From contig JAKFVT010000055.1 of NCBI GenBank assembly GCA_021732005.1, positions 79,566-143,565 on the forward strand: 64,000 nucleotides of DNA, given 5' to 3'. Under the pieces are notes generated by a model, which was not told where the DNA came from, did no database searches, and saw only the letters and a program-made list of their open reading frames with translations. This stretch comes from Mycobacterium sp. (GTDB lineage Bacteria; Actinomycetota; Actinomycetes; Mycobacteriales; Mycobacteriaceae). Positions 7,835 to 19,472 of this stretch are shown in pieces (the stretch's first letter is position 1; each line of letters opens with the position of its first letter). The translations under genes were made by a program, and so were the position numbers.

Positions 7835-8994
7835 TAGACATCGCACCAGCGGCCACCGGGCTGCGGATCGGGCCTTTCGCCCTCCGCAGCCCGGTTGTCT
7901 TGGCGCCCATGGCCGGCGTCACCAACGTCGCGTTCCGCACCTTGTGCCGCGAACTGGAAGAGGCACGGGCCGGAACGGTGTCGGGCCTCTACGTTTGCGA
8001 GATGGTGACCGCGCGCGCACTCGTCGAACGCCACCCGGTCACCATGCACATGACGACGTTCGCTCCGCAGGAGTCGCCGCGTTCGTTGCAGCTCTACACC
8101 GTGGATCCGGCGACGACCTATGAGGCCGCCCGGATGATCGTGACCGAGGATCTCGCCGACCACATCGACATGAACTTCGGCTGCCCGGTACCCAAGGTCA
8201 CCCGACGCGGCGGCGGGGCCGCACTGCCCTACAAGCGACGCCTCTTCGGCCAGATCGTGGCCGCTGCCGTCCGCGCCACCGAAGGCACTTCGGTGCCGGT
8301 GACCGTGAAATTCCGGATCGGCATCGACGACGATCACCGCACCCACCTCGATGCCGGCCGGATCGCCGAGCAGGAGGGCGCCGCGGCGGTCGCCCTGCAT
8401 GCCCGCACCGCCGCCCAGCGGTACTCGGGGACCGCGGACTGGGACGAGATCGCCCGCCTCAAGGAGGCGGTGACGACGATTCCGGTGCTCGGCAACGGCG
8501 ATATCTTCGAGGCCAACGACGCCCTGGCGATGATGGCTTCGACCGGGTGTGACGGAGTCGTCATCGGCCGCGGCTGTCTGGGCCGGCCCTGGCTGTTCGC
8601 GGAGCTCTCGGCGGCCTTCACCGGCTCGCCTACGCCGACCCCGCCGACCCTCGGCGAAGTCACCGACATCATCCGCCGCCACGGCGAGCTGCTGGCCGAC
8701 CACTTCGGTGAAGACAAAGGCATGCGCGACATCCGCAAGCACGTGGCCTGGTATCTGCACGGCTTCCCTGCGGGTGCCGACATCCGGCGGGCGTTGGCCC
8801 TGGTCAAGACCCTGACCGAGCTGGACAGTCTGCTGGACCGCCTCGACCGCGACATCCCGTTTCCAGACGCCGCAACCGGGCCGCGGGGCCGTCAGGGATC
8901 GGCGGCGTCGGTCACCCTGCCGGAGGGCTGGCTCGACGACCCCGACGACTGCACGGTGCCTGCGGGAGCCGACATGATGAACTCCGGAGGCTGA
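7831..8994 (+). CDS. tRNA-dihydrouridine synthase (Dus family)
   Basis: An FMN enzyme that reduces uridine to dihydrouridine in the tRNA D-loop. Family features are LRSPVVLAPMAGVTNVAFR at the N-terminus, the catalytic cysteine in MNFGCPVPKV, the RGGGAALPYKRR loop, VKFRIGIDDDH and GCDGVVIGRGCLGRPWLF. Length from the first aligned residues is about 385. The start is a problem: the ORF runs open far upstream through desA1, but no ATG, GTG or TTG lies near the expected N-terminus. I mark ATA 7831, which overlaps the desA1 stop. CTG 7861 is the other candidate. The function is secure; the start is not. Confidence 0.85.
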   Translation: MVDIAPAATGLRIGPFALRSPVVLAPMAGVTNVAFRTLCRELEEARAGTVSGLYVCEMVTARALVERHPVTMHMTTFAPQESPRSLQLYTVDPATTYEAARMIVTEDLADHIDMNFGCPVPKVTRRGGGAALPYKRRLFGQIVAAAVRATEGTSVPVTVKFRIGIDDDHRTHLDAGRIAEQEGAAAVALHARTAAQRYSGTADWDEIARLKEAVTTIPVLGNGDIFEANDALAMMASTGCDGVVIGRGCLGRPWLFAELSAAFTGSPTPTPPTLGEVTDIIRRHGELLADHFGEDKGMRDIRKHVAWYLHGFPAGADIRRALALVKTLTELDSLLDRLDRDIPFPDAATGPRGRQGSAASVTLPEGWLDDPDDCTVPAGADMMNSGG

Positions 8995-9228
8995 ACCGAG
9001 ACGGTCCCGACACCGGTGCGAGCTAGCGGTTCGGCGGCTTGTCTCAGTACGATGGTGATCTTGTCTTGTCGTGGGCCGCTGGAGTGGCGGACAGCCACCG
9101 ACTGCTGCTACAAGACATAGGACAGTTGAGACGGCCGCGCATCGATGCCGGCCAAGGTGTCGGTACAACCGGACCATCATTTGCACGCGCGTCGATGCGC
9201 ACGACCTAGAGTCGGAGGCGACTGGAAC

Positions 9229-11217
9229 ATGAGTGACGGCGGCAACGCCACTCCTGGCCAGCACCGCACCCCCGACGAGGGCGAGCGGGTGACCAGGACG
9301 CCCCGAGCCGCGGTCGGCGCCGCGCCCTGGGAGCGGGTGACAGCGCCCGCTCCCCCGAGCGGCAACCACACCGAAGGCGTCACCGTCGCCGACCTGATCG
9401 CGAAGGTGTCCGGCTCCCGGCCCGCTATCGAGCCGACCCGGCACCGGGCCGAGGACGACGAGCACGACGACGACGCCACAGATCTCCCCGACCTGACCGA
9501 CCTCACTGAACCCATCCCCGTCGTCGCCGCCGCCTACGCCGACGAAGTGCCCGACCTCGAGGCGATCCGACGCGCGCGCGGTCCGCTGGCCGCTGACCCC
9601 GACCCGGCGCCGTCGAGCACCACCAAGAACAAGGCCAAGTCGCGTCGCAAGCCCGTGCTGCTGGCCGGACGATCCGCAGCGGCGTTGTTCGCGGTGTCTG
9701 CACTGGTGCTGACCGGCGGCGCCTGGCAGTGGCAGTCCACCAAGAACGATCTGCTGCGCAATGTCGCGGCGCTGGACACCAATTCGCGCGACATCATCGA
9801 TCCGAACGCGCAGTTCGGTGACGAGAACTTCCTGATCGTCGGCGTCGACAGCCGTACCGGCGCCAACGGCGAGATCGGTGCCGGCACCACGGAGGACGCC
9901 GGCGGCGCCCGGTCCGACACTGTGATGCTCGTGAACGTCCCCGCCGACCGCAAGCGCGTCGTCGTGGTGTCGTTCCCTCGCGACCTCGCCATCACTCCCG
10001 CTTATTGCCAGGCGTGGGACCCCGACACCGGCAAGTACGGCCCGGTCGCCGACAAGGCCACCGGCGAGATGAGTGACGACTACCGCTACACCGAGACGAA
10101 GCTGAACTCCGCATACGCCTATGGCGGGCCGAAATGCCTGGTCAAGGTCATCCAGAAGATGTCGGGCTTGTCGATCAACCGGTTCATGGCCGTCGACTTC
10201 GCGGGCTTCTCCAAGATGGTCGACGCGGTCGGCGGCGTCGAGGTCTGCAGCACCACCCCGCTGAAGGACTACGAGCTGGGCACCGTGCTGGAGAACGCGG
10301 GCCGCCAGATGCTCGACGGGCACACCGCGCTGAACTACGTCCGCGCCCGCCAGGTGACCACCGAGCTCAACGGCGACTACGGCCGGATCAAACGCCAGCA
10401 GCTGTTCCTGTCCTCACTGCTGCGCTCGATCATCTCCAAGGACACCCTGTTCAGCCTCACCAAGCTGAACAACGTGGTCAACGAGTTCGTCGACGACACC
10501 TACGTGGACAACGTCCGGACCAAGGACCTGGTCGACCTCGGCCAGTCGCTGCAGGGCGTCAACGCGGGCCGGATCACGTTCGTCACCGTGCCCACCACCG
10601 GCATCACCGACGCCGACGGCAACGAACCGCCGCGCACCCAGGACATCCGCGCGTTGTTCGACGCGATCATCAACGATGATCCGCTACCCGGCGAGAACGA
10701 CACCAACGCGACGATGAGCCCGATGACGGCGTCGCAGAACGCCATTCAGGCGGCCAAACCCAGCCAGGTCGAGCAACCGGGCCAGTCGACGCAGACCGAA
10801 TTGGTCAACGCGGTGACCACCGACCCGCAGGACATCACGGTGCAGGTGTCGAACTCCACCGGACAGGACGGACTGGGCTCTACCGCCGCCACCGCGCTGA
10901 AGCAACACGGCTTCCACGTGCTGGCTCCCGACGACTACACCGGCACCGTCACCGCGACCACGGTGATGTTCTCGGCAGGCAACGAGCAAGCCGCCGCCAC
11001 CGTCGCCGCGGCGTTCCCGGCCGCGCAGATGGAGCGCATGGACGGCCTGGGCGAGACCGTCCAGGTGGTGCTCGGCCCCGACTTCAGCAGTGTGGCCGCC
11101 CCACCGCCGAGCGGATCGGCGGTCAGCGTGCACGTCAGCCACAACTCCAAGAGCACCCCCACCGAGCTGCCCGAGGACCTCACGGTCACCAACGCCGCGG
11201 ACGTCACCTGCGAATAA
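9229..11217 (+). CDS. LCP (LytR-CpsA-Psr) family cell-wall ligase
   Basis: An envelope enzyme that transfers polyprenyl-linked glycopolymer to peptidoglycan. In mycobacteria, LCP proteins attach arabinogalactan. The 662-residue protein has a long disordered, acidic cytoplasmic N-terminus, one membrane anchor ([20 protein letters not shown]), and the LCP domain. That domain shows [26 protein letters not shown] and VVSFPRDLA, with the lipid-phosphate-binding arginines. A C-terminal LytR_C domain follows ([22 protein letters not shown]). ATG 9229 follows GGAGG at 9214-9218, so the earlier track start at 9145 is unlikely. It corresponds to Rv0822c by position. Confidence 0.94.
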   Translation: MSDGGNATPGQHRTPDEGERVTRTPRAAVGAAPWERVTAPAPPSGNHTEGVTVADLIAKVSGSRPAIEPTRHRAEDDEHDDDATDLPDLTDLTEPIPVVAAAYADEVPDLEAIRRARGPLAADPDPAPSSTTKNKAKSRRKPVLLAGRSAAALFAVSALVLTGGAWQWQSTKNDLLRNVAALDTNSRDIIDPNAQFGDENFLIVGVDSRTGANGEIGAGTTEDAGGARSDTVMLVNVPADRKRVVVVSFPRDLAITPAYCQAWDPDTGKYGPVADKATGEMSDDYRYTETKLNSAYAYGGPKCLVKVIQKMSGLSINRFMAVDFAGFSKMVDAVGGVEVCSTTPLKDYELGTVLENAGRQMLDGHTALNYVRARQVTTELNGDYGRIKRQQLFLSSLLRSIISKDTLFSLTKLNNVVNEFVDDTYVDNVRTKDLVDLGQSLQGVNAGRITFVTVPTTGITDADGNEPPRTQDIRALFDAIINDDPLPGENDTNATMSPMTASQNAIQAAKPSQVEQPGQSTQTELVNAVTTDPQDITVQVSNSTGQDGLGSTAATALKQHGFHVLAPDDYTGTVTATTVMFSAGNEQAAATVAAAFPAAQMERMDGLGETVQVVLGPDFSSVAAPPPSGSAVSVHVSHNSKSTPTELPEDLTVTNAADVTCE

Positions 11218-11244
11218 GCGGGATCAACCGCGACGGCCGTTTGC

Positions 11245-11266
11245 GTTCATTCACCGTTCGTTCACT
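11245..11266 (+). promoter_or_regulatory. PHO-box-like direct repeat upstream of phoU
   Basis: Two adjacent 11-mers, GTTCATTCACC and GTTCGTTCACT, have the period and GTTC core of actinobacterial PHO boxes bound by RegX3/PhoP-type response regulators. A -10-like CATACT lies at 11276-11281, so the box would sit on the -35 region. The phoU ATG is 46 bp downstream of the box. Confidence 0.65.
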
Positions 11267-11312
11267 CCACCTCGGCATACTGGGTGCACTGGCAGAAAGT
11301 AGGGTGGACGCC

Positions 11313-11978
11313 ATGCGCACCGCATACCACGAGCAGCTTGATGCTCTGACCGACCAGCTGGCCGAGATGTGCCGGATGGCCGGACTCGCGATGGAACGAG
11401 CCACCCAGTCGCTGCTTCAGGCCGACCTGGTGCTGGCCGAACAGGTCATCACCGACCACGAGCAGATCTCGGCGGCCAGTGCGCGCGCCGAGGAGGCCGC
11501 CTTTGTGCTGCTGGCGTTGCAGGCGCCGGTCGCCGGTGATCTGCGGGCGATCGTCAGCTCCATTCAGATCGTCGCCGACGTCGACCGGATGGGAGCGCTG
11601 GCGCTGCACGTCGCCAAGATCGCCCGTCGCCGGCATCCGCAGCACACGCTGCCCGAGGAAGTCAACGGTTACTTCGCCGAAATGGGCCGTGTCGCAGTCG
11701 ATTTGGGTAACAGTGCGCGCGAGGTACTGCTTTCCCGGGATCCGGAGAAGGCACGTCGCATCCGCGAGGAAGACGACGCGATGGACGACCTGCACCGGCA
11801 TCTGTTCACCGTGCTGATGGATCGCGAGTGGAAACACGGCGTGGCCGCCGCGGTCGACGTAACGCTGCTGGGCCGCTTCTACGAGCGCTTCGCCGACCAT
11901 GCCGTCGAGATCTCCCGCCGCGTGATCTTCCAGGTCACCGGCCGGCTGCCCGAAGAAGAGGAAATCGCGGCGACCTGA
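11313..11978 (+). CDS. phoU: Phosphate signalling regulator PhoU (PhoY2-like)
   Basis: A cytosolic all-helical protein that couples Pst transporter activity to the SenX3-RegX3 two-component system. It dampens the phosphate-starvation response. The 221 residues contain two PhoU repeats; recognisable blocks are [20 protein letters not shown] and [16 protein letters not shown] near the C-terminus. ATG 11313 was chosen because upstream codons in the track ORF run through the promoter. It is convergent with pstB, and a hairpin terminator lies between. By position it matches Rv0821c (phoY2), which is implicated in persister formation in M. tuberculosis. Confidence 0.93.
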   Translation: MRTAYHEQLDALTDQLAEMCRMAGLAMERATQSLLQADLVLAEQVITDHEQISAASARAEEAAFVLLALQAPVAGDLRAIVSSIQIVADVDRMGALALHVAKIARRRHPQHTLPEEVNGYFAEMGRVAVDLGNSAREVLLSRDPEKARRIREEDDAMDDLHRHLFTVLMDREWKHGVAAAVDVTLLGRFYERFADHAVEISRRVIFQVTGRLPEEEEIAAT

Positions 11979-11998
11979 GCCTCGACCCGACATACAAG

Positions 11999-12032
11999 AA
12001 ATCCGGTATCGCCTTTGGGCGATACCGGATTT
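11999..12032. terminator. Bidirectional terminator between phoU and pstB
   Basis: A perfect 15-bp inverted repeat (AAATCCGGTATCGCC with its complement) has a TTTG loop. It is followed by T-rich sequence on the plus strand, and the run of A's on the other flank serves the minus strand. It sits between convergent phoU and pstB, and is among the clearest intrinsic terminators in the window. Confidence 0.9.
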
Positions 12033-12049
12033 TTGTTGGGTGCGTGAGC

Positions 12050-12826
12050 CTACCCGAATCGGCCGGAGATGTAGTCCTCGGTGGCCTTCTGGCGCGGGTT
12101 GGAGAAGATCTTCTCAGTGTCGTCGATCTCGACCAGGCGGCCCGGCTTACCGGTGGCCTCCAGGTTGAAGAACGCGGTCTGGTCGCTGACCCGCGCGGCC
12201 TGCTGCATGTTGTGCGTGACGATCACGATCGTGAACTCCTGCTTGAGTTCACCGATCAGGTCCTCGATGGCCAGCGTGGAGATCGGGTCCAGCGCCGAGC
12301 ACGGCTCGTCCATCAGCAGCACGTCGGGCTGGACGGCGATGGCGCGGGCGATGCACAGCCGCTGCTGCTGACCGCCGGACAGCCCGCCGCCGGGCTTTTC
12401 CAGCCGGTCCTTGACCTCGTTCCACAGGTTGGCGCCCTTGAGGGAACGCTCGGCGGTCTCGTCGAGCACCTTTTTGTTGCGGACGCCTTGCAGCTTCAGG
12501 CCGGCCACCACGTTGTCGCGAATCGACATGGTGGGGAACGGGTTCGGCCGCTGGAAGACCATGCCGATGGTCTTGCGAACGCCGACCGGGTCGACCCCGG
12601 ATCCGTAGATGTTCTCGCCGTCGAGCAGCACCGAACCCTCGACCCGAGCACCCGGGATCACCTCGTGCATGCGGTTGAGCGTGCGGAGCACCGTGGACTT
12701 GCCGCAACCCGACGGGCCGATGAACGCGGTCACGTTGCGCGGCGGCACCGCCAGCGAAACGTCGGCGACAGCGTGGAATGCGCCGTAATAGATGTTGACG
12801 TCTTTGAGATCAAGCCGCTTGGCCAT
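12050..12826 (-). CDS. pstB: Phosphate ABC transporter ATP-binding protein PstB
   Basis: The ATPase that powers high-affinity phosphate import by PstSCAB. The 258-residue protein has Walker [10 protein letters not shown], the ABC signature LSGGQQQR, Walker [14 protein letters not shown] and the switch histidine in VIVTHNM. Its length is normal. It is the last gene of pstS-pstC-pstA-pstB, 9 bp after pstA. In M. tuberculosis the corresponding ATPase gene is called phoT (Rv0820). Confidence 0.97.
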   Translation of the reverse strand: MAKRLDLKDVNIYYGAFHAVADVSLAVPPRNVTAFIGPSGCGKSTVLRTLNRMHEVIPGARVEGSVLLDGENIYGSGVDPVGVRKTIGMVFQRPNPFPTMSIRDNVVAGLKLQGVRNKKVLDETAERSLKGANLWNEVKDRLEKPGGGLSGGQQQRLCIARAIAVQPDVLLMDEPCSALDPISTLAIEDLIGELKQEFTIVIVTHNMQQAARVSDQTAFFNLEATGKPGRLVEIDDTEKIFSNPRQKATEDYISGRFG

Positions 12827-12835
12827 CGAAGGCTC

Positions 12836-13750
12836 CTAAACCTTTTTCGGGGCAAAGAATTTGGCGATGAAGCGCGCACCGACGTTGAGGATCGCGATCA
12901 GCACGATCAGCGTCAGCGCTGCGCCCCACAGCCGGTCGGAGGGAACGGGATTGGCACCCGCACCGGCCGATGTCTGGTCGTACATCATGCCAGGCAGCGA
13001 GCCCATGAATCCGTTGAACATGTCGAAGTTCATCGCCTGCGAGTAGCCGACCAGGATCAGCAGCGGCGCCGTCTCGCCCATGACGCGGGCCAGCGCCAGC
13101 ATGACACCGGTGACGATGCCCGACAGCGCGGTCGGAATGACAATGCGCGCAATGGTTTTCCATTTCGGCACGCCGAGCGCATAACTGGCCTCGCGCAGGT
13201 CCATCGGAACGATCCGCAGCATCTCCTCGGTGGAGCGCACGATCACCGGGATCATCAACAACACCAGGGCCAGTGACACCGCGAACCCGGAACGCTGAAA
13301 ACCCAACGTGGCCACCCACAATGCGTAGATGAACAGCGCGGCGACGATCGACGGCACACCGGTGAGAATGTCCACCATGAACGTGGTGAGCTTGCCCAGC
13401 CGGGTCCCGCCGCCGTACTCCACCAGATAGATGCCGACGAATACGCCGACCGGAATAGAGATCACCGCGCAGAACAAGCCCTGCAGCAGGGTTCCCACCA
13501 ATGCGTGGTAGACGCCACCGCCGGGCATGAACGCGGTCATACCGGACTGCGAATGCGTCCACCAGCCGCTGTCGAGGACGATCTTCAAGCCCTTGCTGAT
13601 CACCGAGTACAGCACCCAGATCAGCGGCACCACAGCCACGAACACCGACAGCGTCACCAGAACGGTGGCGGTGTTGTTGGTCAGCTTGCGCCGCAGGCTG
13701 ACCGCCTGGAAGGTTGGCGCCTTGACCGGCTTGTCGAGGGTCGAGGTCAT
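12836..13750 (-). CDS. pstA: Phosphate ABC transporter permease PstA
   Basis: One of two membrane channel subunits of the Pst phosphate importer. The 304-residue protein has about six membrane helices and the permease EAA-type loop ([21 protein letters not shown]) that contacts PstB. The segment [20 protein letters not shown] is typical of PstA. ATG 13750 overlaps the pstC stop by 4 bp, indicating translational coupling. Confidence 0.96.
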   Translation of the reverse strand: MTSTLDKPVKAPTFQAVSLRRKLTNNTATVLVTLSVFVAVVPLIWVLYSVISKGLKIVLDSGWWTHSQSGMTAFMPGGGVYHALVGTLLQGLFCAVISIPVGVFVGIYLVEYGGGTRLGKLTTFMVDILTGVPSIVAALFIYALWVATLGFQRSGFAVSLALVLLMIPVIVRSTEEMLRIVPMDLREASYALGVPKWKTIARIVIPTALSGIVTGVMLALARVMGETAPLLILVGYSQAMNFDMFNGFMGSLPGMMYDQTSAGAGANPVPSDRLWGAALTLIVLIAILNVGARFIAKFFAPKKV

Positions 13751-14820
13751 CGGGCACCCCTTCCGGCCACCGCGGCGCGGGCCGCCGAGTTGACCACGAA
13801 CGTCAGGATGAACAGCACCAGGCCGGCGGCGATGTAGGCCCCCGCCTTGTACTGGTCATTGAATTCCGAAGCGGCCGAGGCGATCTTGCTGGCGAAGGTG
13901 TAGCCGGCGTCGAACAGCGACCAACCGAACGCCTTCTGCGTGCCGCGCAGGATGATCAACAGCGCGATCGTCTCACCCAGGGCGCGACCCAGGCCGAGCA
14001 TCGCGCCGCTGATGTAGCCGGACAGACCGAACGGCAACACCGTGGTCCTGACCACTTCCCAGCGGGTCGCGCCGAGCGCCAGCGCGGCCTCGATCTGTCC
14101 CCGCGGGGTCTGCACAAACACCTCGCGGCTGACTGCGGTGATGATCGGCAGGATCATCACCGCAAGCACGATCCCGGCGGTGAAAATGGTGCCGCCGCCT
14201 GCCACCGACGCGTTGCCGGTGTCGAACAAGAACAGCCAGCTCAGGTTGCCGTTGAGCCACATCGCGAGCGGCTTGATCACGGGCGCCAGCACATACAGGC
14301 CCCAGACGCCGTAGATGATCGACGGCACGGCGGCCAGCAGATCCACCATGTAGCCCAGCGGCCCGGACACCCGACGCGGGGCGTACTGCGTCAGGAAGAT
14401 CGCGATACCGAGCGCGACGGGCATCGCCAGGACCAGGGCGAACAGCGAGACGAACACCGTCACCTGCAGCAGGTCCAGGATGCCGAACTTCATGTGGGCG
14501 GTGTCGGTGGTGAGCCAGTTGCCGCCGTAGGTGAAGAAGTTGGCGTCGTTTCGGCCCAGCGCCGGTACCGCACGCCAGACGAGGAACAGGCCGATCGCGG
14601 CGATCAGCGCGATGACGAGAACGCCGGAACCTTCGGACAACCCGCGGAAGATCCGGTCGCCGAGGCGCACCTTGGCTGTTCCGGACGGGTTCGTCGGGAT
14701 CGAGGGCTTCTCGGGAAAGGGCTCAGCCACGACCTCGCCGGCTCCAGCCTCAGCTGGATTAGGCCCGGGCATGTCTTGGGTCACATCCACCCCATCGCTC
14801 ACTGATCTCTCCATCGTCAC
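13747..14820 (-). CDS. pstC: Phosphate ABC transporter permease PstC
   Basis: The partner permease of PstA. The 357-residue protein has a proline-rich cytoplasmic N-terminus of about 60 residues and then six or more membrane helices. The conserved [20 protein letters not shown] loop and [18 protein letters not shown] identify PstC. It lies 27 bp downstream of pstS and overlaps pstA by 4 bp. The start is ATG 14820; an in-frame ATG two codons later is an alternative. Confidence 0.96.
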   Translation of the reverse strand: MTMERSVSDGVDVTQDMPGPNPAEAGAGEVVAEPFPEKPSIPTNPSGTAKVRLGDRIFRGLSEGSGVLVIALIAAIGLFLVWRAVPALGRNDANFFTYGGNWLTTDTAHMKFGILDLLQVTVFVSLFALVLAMPVALGIAIFLTQYAPRRVSGPLGYMVDLLAAVPSIIYGVWGLYVLAPVIKPLAMWLNGNLSWLFLFDTGNASVAGGGTIFTAGIVLAVMILPIITAVSREVFVQTPRGQIEAALALGATRWEVVRTTVLPFGLSGYISGAMLGLGRALGETIALLIILRGTQKAFGWSLFDAGYTFASKIASAASEFNDQYKAGAYIAAGLVLFILTFVVNSAARAAVAGRGAR

Positions 14821-14847
14821 CGCAATCGACCTGCCTCGCCAGCGCTC

Positions 14848-15978
14848 TTACTGAATTGCTTTGACGGCGGTCAGCAACCGCTGCTTGAAGGCGTCCGGCA
14901 GCGGGACGTACCCGGCGGCCGGCAGACCGGCCTGGCCGTCATTGGCCGACACGGTCAGGAACGACTTCACCGCCGCCGACGTGTCGGCGTCGTAGCCCTT
15001 CGAGCAGACGATCTCGTAGGTCGCCAGCATCAGCGGGTAGGCGCCCGCGGCCTTGGTGGCGTACAGCGAGTTCAGATCCAGCTTCAGGTCGTTGCCGTCG
15101 GCCGCGAACTTCGCGGCGTCGATGCCGGCCTTGGCGGAATCATCGGTCAACGCCACCGGCCCACTGCCGGTGTCGATCTGGGCCATGCTCAGCTTGGCCT
15201 GGTCGGCGAAGCCCTTCTCGACGTATCCGATCGCGCCCGGGGTGGCCTGCACGGCCTGCACCACGCCGGCCGTCTTCTGCGCACCCTCACCGGCGCCGCC
15301 CTGGAACTCCTTGCCGGCACCCTTGGTCCAAGTCTGCGGAGCAGCGGCGGTCAGGTACTTCTGGAAGTTGTCGGTGGTGCCCGAGGAGTCCGAGCGGTAG
15401 ATCGGCGTGATCTTCTGATCCGGCAGCGACACCCCGCTGTTCAGCGCAGCGATCGCCGGATCGTTCCAATTGGTGATCGCACCGGTGAAGATCTTGGCCA
15501 GCACATCGGCGTTGACGACGAGCTTGTCGACACCCGGGAGGTTGTAGCCCATGGCGACGGGCCCGAAGACCATCGGCAGATTCCAGGCCGGGTTGCCACC
15601 GCACCGCTTGGCGGCCGGGTCGACCTGGTCCTTGGCCAACGGCGAGTCAGAGCCCGCGAAGTCGACCTGGCCGGCGACGAACTGGGTGACACCCGCGCCG
15701 GAACCGGTCGGGTTGTAAGAGAGGTTCTTGCCCGGACACTTCTGGCCCCACACCTGGTTGAACACCGCAACGGCGTTCTGCTGTGCGGTCGAGCCCTCGG
15801 CGGTCACGGCGTTCTTGCCACCGCAGTCGGCCGAAGCGCTGGACGAACCGGACGCCGCGTTGGTCGAGGACGACGTTCCGGCGTTGTTGTCGCTTCCGCA
15901 GGCGGTGAGCGTCAGGCCGGTGATGGCCGTTGCTGACGCAGTCACGAAGAACGCCTTGCCAAACCTGTTCAGATTCAC
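14848..15978 (-). CDS. pstS: Phosphate-binding lipoprotein PstS
   Basis: The lipid-anchored phosphate-binding subunit of the Pst importer, exposed outside the membrane. The 376-residue protein starts at GTG 15978. It has a signal peptide ending in lipobox LTAC (Cys27), then a serine/alanine linker. Phosphate-contact motifs are AEGSTAQQ, TGSGAGVTQF and SSGTTDNFQKYL. It heads the pstSCAB operon and is preceded by a three-unit PHO-box-like repeat, so phosphate-starvation induction is expected. Confidence 0.96.
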   Translation of the reverse strand: MNLNRFGKAFFVTASATAITGLTLTACGSDNNAGTSSSTNAASGSSSASADCGGKNAVTAEGSTAQQNAVAVFNQVWGQKCPGKNLSYNPTGSGAGVTQFVAGQVDFAGSDSPLAKDQVDPAAKRCGGNPAWNLPMVFGPVAMGYNLPGVDKLVVNADVLAKIFTGAITNWNDPAIAALNSGVSLPDQKITPIYRSDSSGTTDNFQKYLTAAAPQTWTKGAGKEFQGGAGEGAQKTAGVVQAVQATPGAIGYVEKGFADQAKLSMAQIDTGSGPVALTDDSAKAGIDAAKFAADGNDLKLDLNSLYATKAAGAYPLMLATYEIVCSKGYDADTSAAVKSFLTVSANDGQAGLPAAGYVPLPDAFKQRLLTAVKAIQ

Positions 15979-16039
15979 CTATCCCACTTTCTCCAGTGTT
16001 GCCCTGTTCGCCCCGGTAGGAGCACATGCACCACCCGGG

Positions 16040-16045
16040 AAGTTA
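16040..16045 (-). promoter_or_regulatory. -10 element of the pstS promoter
   Basis: On the minus strand, TAACTT lies 16 bases downstream of the PHO-box repeat and about 62 bp before the pstS GTG. The repeat would occupy the -35 position, as expected for an activator-dependent promoter. Confidence 0.5.
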
Positions 16046-16061
16046 GGCGTTGGTAATGGAC

Positions 16062-16094
16062 GGAACCCACCCGGAATATGAACGGAAGGTGAAC
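16062..16094 (-). promoter_or_regulatory. PHO box: three exact-period 11-bp repeats upstream of pstS
   Basis: Read on the minus strand the site is GTTCACCTTCC, GTTCATATTCC and GGGTGGGTTCC, three abutting 11-mers that all end in TTCC. The GTTCACC heptamer is the textbook actinobacterial PHO-box core. It lies about 84 bp before the pstS start. The expected binder is RegX3, the mycobacterial phosphate response regulator. Confidence 0.8.
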
Positions 16095-16129
16095 AGGTTG
16101 ATGAACGACGCATTGCGGGCAGCCGCTAA

Positions 16130-17859
<1,730 letters not shown>

Positions 17860-18060
17860 CAAACTCTCCAATGCCCCGGATACTCATCGTCGACAGCGCC
17901 GTCGCGGTGACCCACCAGACTCATGGGCGACATATGGCCGTTACCCGGCCATGGGTCATCTAACTTTAACCCGCTACCTGCTATTTAGCTGATTTGAACG
18001 ACTCCACCTGCCGTCAAGGGGGTGCGCGACGGTGGCTGCGCACCGGTTGTACGCCAGAAT

Positions 18061-18864
18061 ATGCAGGTGCGAAAGCTGCTGATCACTCTTGGTGCCACGC
18101 TGCTGGCCGTGGTCGTCGGGGCGGTCGGCGTCGATTTCGGGGCGACGATTTACGCCGAGTACCGGCTGGCACGCACCGTGCGCAGCGCCGCCGGACTGTC
18201 GTTCGACCCGTCGGTGGCGATACTGGGCTTTCCGTTCATTCGCCAGGCCATGCAGCACCACTTCGACGAGATCGAGATCAAGGCCAACGGAGTGGGCCAT
18301 CCCGTGGTCGGCAAGGCCTCACTCGAGGCCACCCTGCACAACATCGATCTTACCCAAGCATCGTGGCTGATCAGGCCCGATGCGGATCTGCCGGTCGGCA
18401 AGCTCGAGAGCCGCATCATCATCGACTCCCTGCACCTCGGCCGGTTCGTCGGGATCACCGACCTGATGGTCGAGGCTCCGTCGAAGGAGACGAACGACGC
18501 CACCGGCGGGACCACCGAATCGGGTATCTCCGGAAGTAAGGGCCTGGTCTTCACCGGGACGCCGAAGAAAGCCGACTTCGACAAGCCGGTCAGCGTCGCC
18601 GTCGACCTCTCGGTGGCAGGCCCGGAACAGACCACGTTGGTTTTCACGGCCACCGATGTGCAGACCGGTCCCGGCACCGCTGACCAGCCGGTACCCGATG
18701 ACAAGAAGGCGGCGGTGCTGGCGGCGTTCAGCGGCAGCTTGCCCGGCCAGAAGCTGCCGTTCGGGGTGCGCCCGACCACCGAGGGTGCTCGCGGCTCGGA
18801 CATCATCATCGAAGGCATCGCCGAGGGAGTAACCATCCGGCTCGACGGGTTCACACAGTCATGA
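18061..18864 (+). CDS. lmeA: LmeA family phospholipid-binding protein
   Basis: An envelope protein that in M. smegmatis is needed for normal mannan elongation of lipomannan and lipoarabinomannan, through the mannosyltransferase MptA. The 267-residue protein has one N-terminal membrane anchor or signal segment (LLITLGATLLAVVVGAVGVD). A DUF2993-type beta-rich domain follows (FGATIYAEYRLARTVRSAAG, LGFPFIRQAMQHHFDEIEI). Its place beside glnR matches Rv0817c. ATG 18061 was chosen over the track start; GTG 18067 (MRKLLITLG) is also possible. Its last codons overlap thiX by 4 bp. Confidence 0.9.
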   Translation: MQVRKLLITLGATLLAVVVGAVGVDFGATIYAEYRLARTVRSAAGLSFDPSVAILGFPFIRQAMQHHFDEIEIKANGVGHPVVGKASLEATLHNIDLTQASWLIRPDADLPVGKLESRIIIDSLHLGRFVGITDLMVEAPSKETNDATGGTTESGISGSKGLVFTGTPKKADFDKPVSVAVDLSVAGPEQTTLVFTATDVQTGPGTADQPVPDDKKAAVLAAFSGSLPGQKLPFGVRPTTEGARGSDIIIEGIAEGVTIRLDGFTQS

Positions 18865-19280
18865 GCCCCGCATTGATCACCGCGATCGTCGCCATCGTCG
18901 CCGCGCTGGGCGTGGCGATCGTCGCAGGCGTGCTGCACAACCGGCGGTCCGGAGTCGTTCGCGAAGCCGAATCGCACGACGTCGACGTGAGCGACCTGGG
19001 TTTATCCCGGACCGGTCCGACCGTCGTGCATTTCAGCGCAGTGTGGTGCGGACCCTGCGCAGGGGTGCGGCGCGTGGTCAACCAGGTGTGTGCCGACCTT
19101 CGCGACGTCGCCCACGTCGAAATCGACATGGATGCCGATCCGGCTGCCGCACGCAAGCTTTCGGTGCTGTCGCTGCCGACCACGTTCATCTTCGACGCCG
19201 ACGGCCGGCAGCGGTACCGGACGGCAGGGGTCCCCAAGGCCGCTGACCTGCGCGCAGCCCTCGAGCCTCTGTTGGCCTGA
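18861..19280 (+). CDS. thiX: Membrane-anchored thioredoxin-like protein ThiX
   Basis: A 139-residue thioredoxin-fold protein with an N-terminal membrane anchor (ALITAIVAIVAALGVAIVAG). The redox-active CxxC is in SAVWCGPCAGVRRVV, and the cis-proline is in LSLPTTFIFD. The active site probably faces the cytoplasm or cell wall depending on anchor orientation. It corresponds to Rv0816c. It overlaps lmeA by 4 bp and lies just upstream of the sulfurtransferase operon, suggesting a link to thiol or sulfur redox handling. Confidence 0.92.
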   Translation: MSPALITAIVAIVAALGVAIVAGVLHNRRSGVVREAESHDVDVSDLGLSRTGPTVVHFSAVWCGPCAGVRRVVNQVCADLRDVAHVEIDMDADPAAARKLSVLSLPTTFIFDADGRQRYRTAGVPKAADLRAALEPLLA

Positions 19281-19296
19281 GACCCCGGTCATTGGG

Positions 19297-19302
19297 TACC
19301 AT
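19297..19302 (+). promoter_or_regulatory. -10 element for the polycysteine leader
   Basis: TACCAT matches the mycobacterial TANNNT -10 consensus and ends 7 bases before GTG 19310. Transcription would therefore begin at or next to that GTG, making the leader ORF leaderless. It overlaps the upstream in-frame ATG (19301), which argues against that ATG being used. Confidence 0.6.
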
Positions 19303-19309
19303 GACTCGC

Positions 19310-19402
19310 GTGTCGACCCGCCTCGAGCTAGCGCTCACCAAGCGTCGCGCAGTCGATCTGTGCCGCATTGCGGGTTGTTGCTGTTGTTGCTGTAGCTGCT
19401 GA
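19310..19402 (+). CDS. Polycysteine leader peptide (cysteine-responsive attenuator ORF)
   Basis: A 30-residue ORF not in the track, ending IAGCCCCCCSC: eight cysteines in all, six of them consecutive. It lies 90 bp upstream of the DUF4395/sulfurtransferase operon. Polycysteine leaderless short ORFs are known in mycobacteria as cysteine-responsive attenuators of this operon. Here the codon tract contains TGTTGCTG twice (19376-19383, 19385-19392), exactly complementary to CAGCAACA (19473-19480) directly before the downstream GGAG site. Ribosomes stalled by low cysteine would mask the tract and free that site. An in-frame ATG at 19301 would give 33 residues, but it overlaps the -10. Confidence 0.88.
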   Translation: MSTRLELALTKRRAVDLCRIAGCCCCCCSC

Positions 19403-19472
19403 GTCGCCGCGCCCTTCTTTCGCGCCGCCACTCTGGAGCGGCCGTTTGCGGCTCGTCTCCGCCCAGCCCGAT

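Noticed and set aside
7540-10323. 927-aa minus-strand ORF
   Set aside because: It runs antisense to desA1, dus and the LCP gene, all with clear family matches. Its Arg/Gly/His/Val-rich sequence is typical of GC-rich shadow frames.
11828-13276. 482-aa plus-strand ORF across phoU end and pstB/pstA
   Set aside because: It reads through a strong terminator and antisense to two conserved transporter genes.
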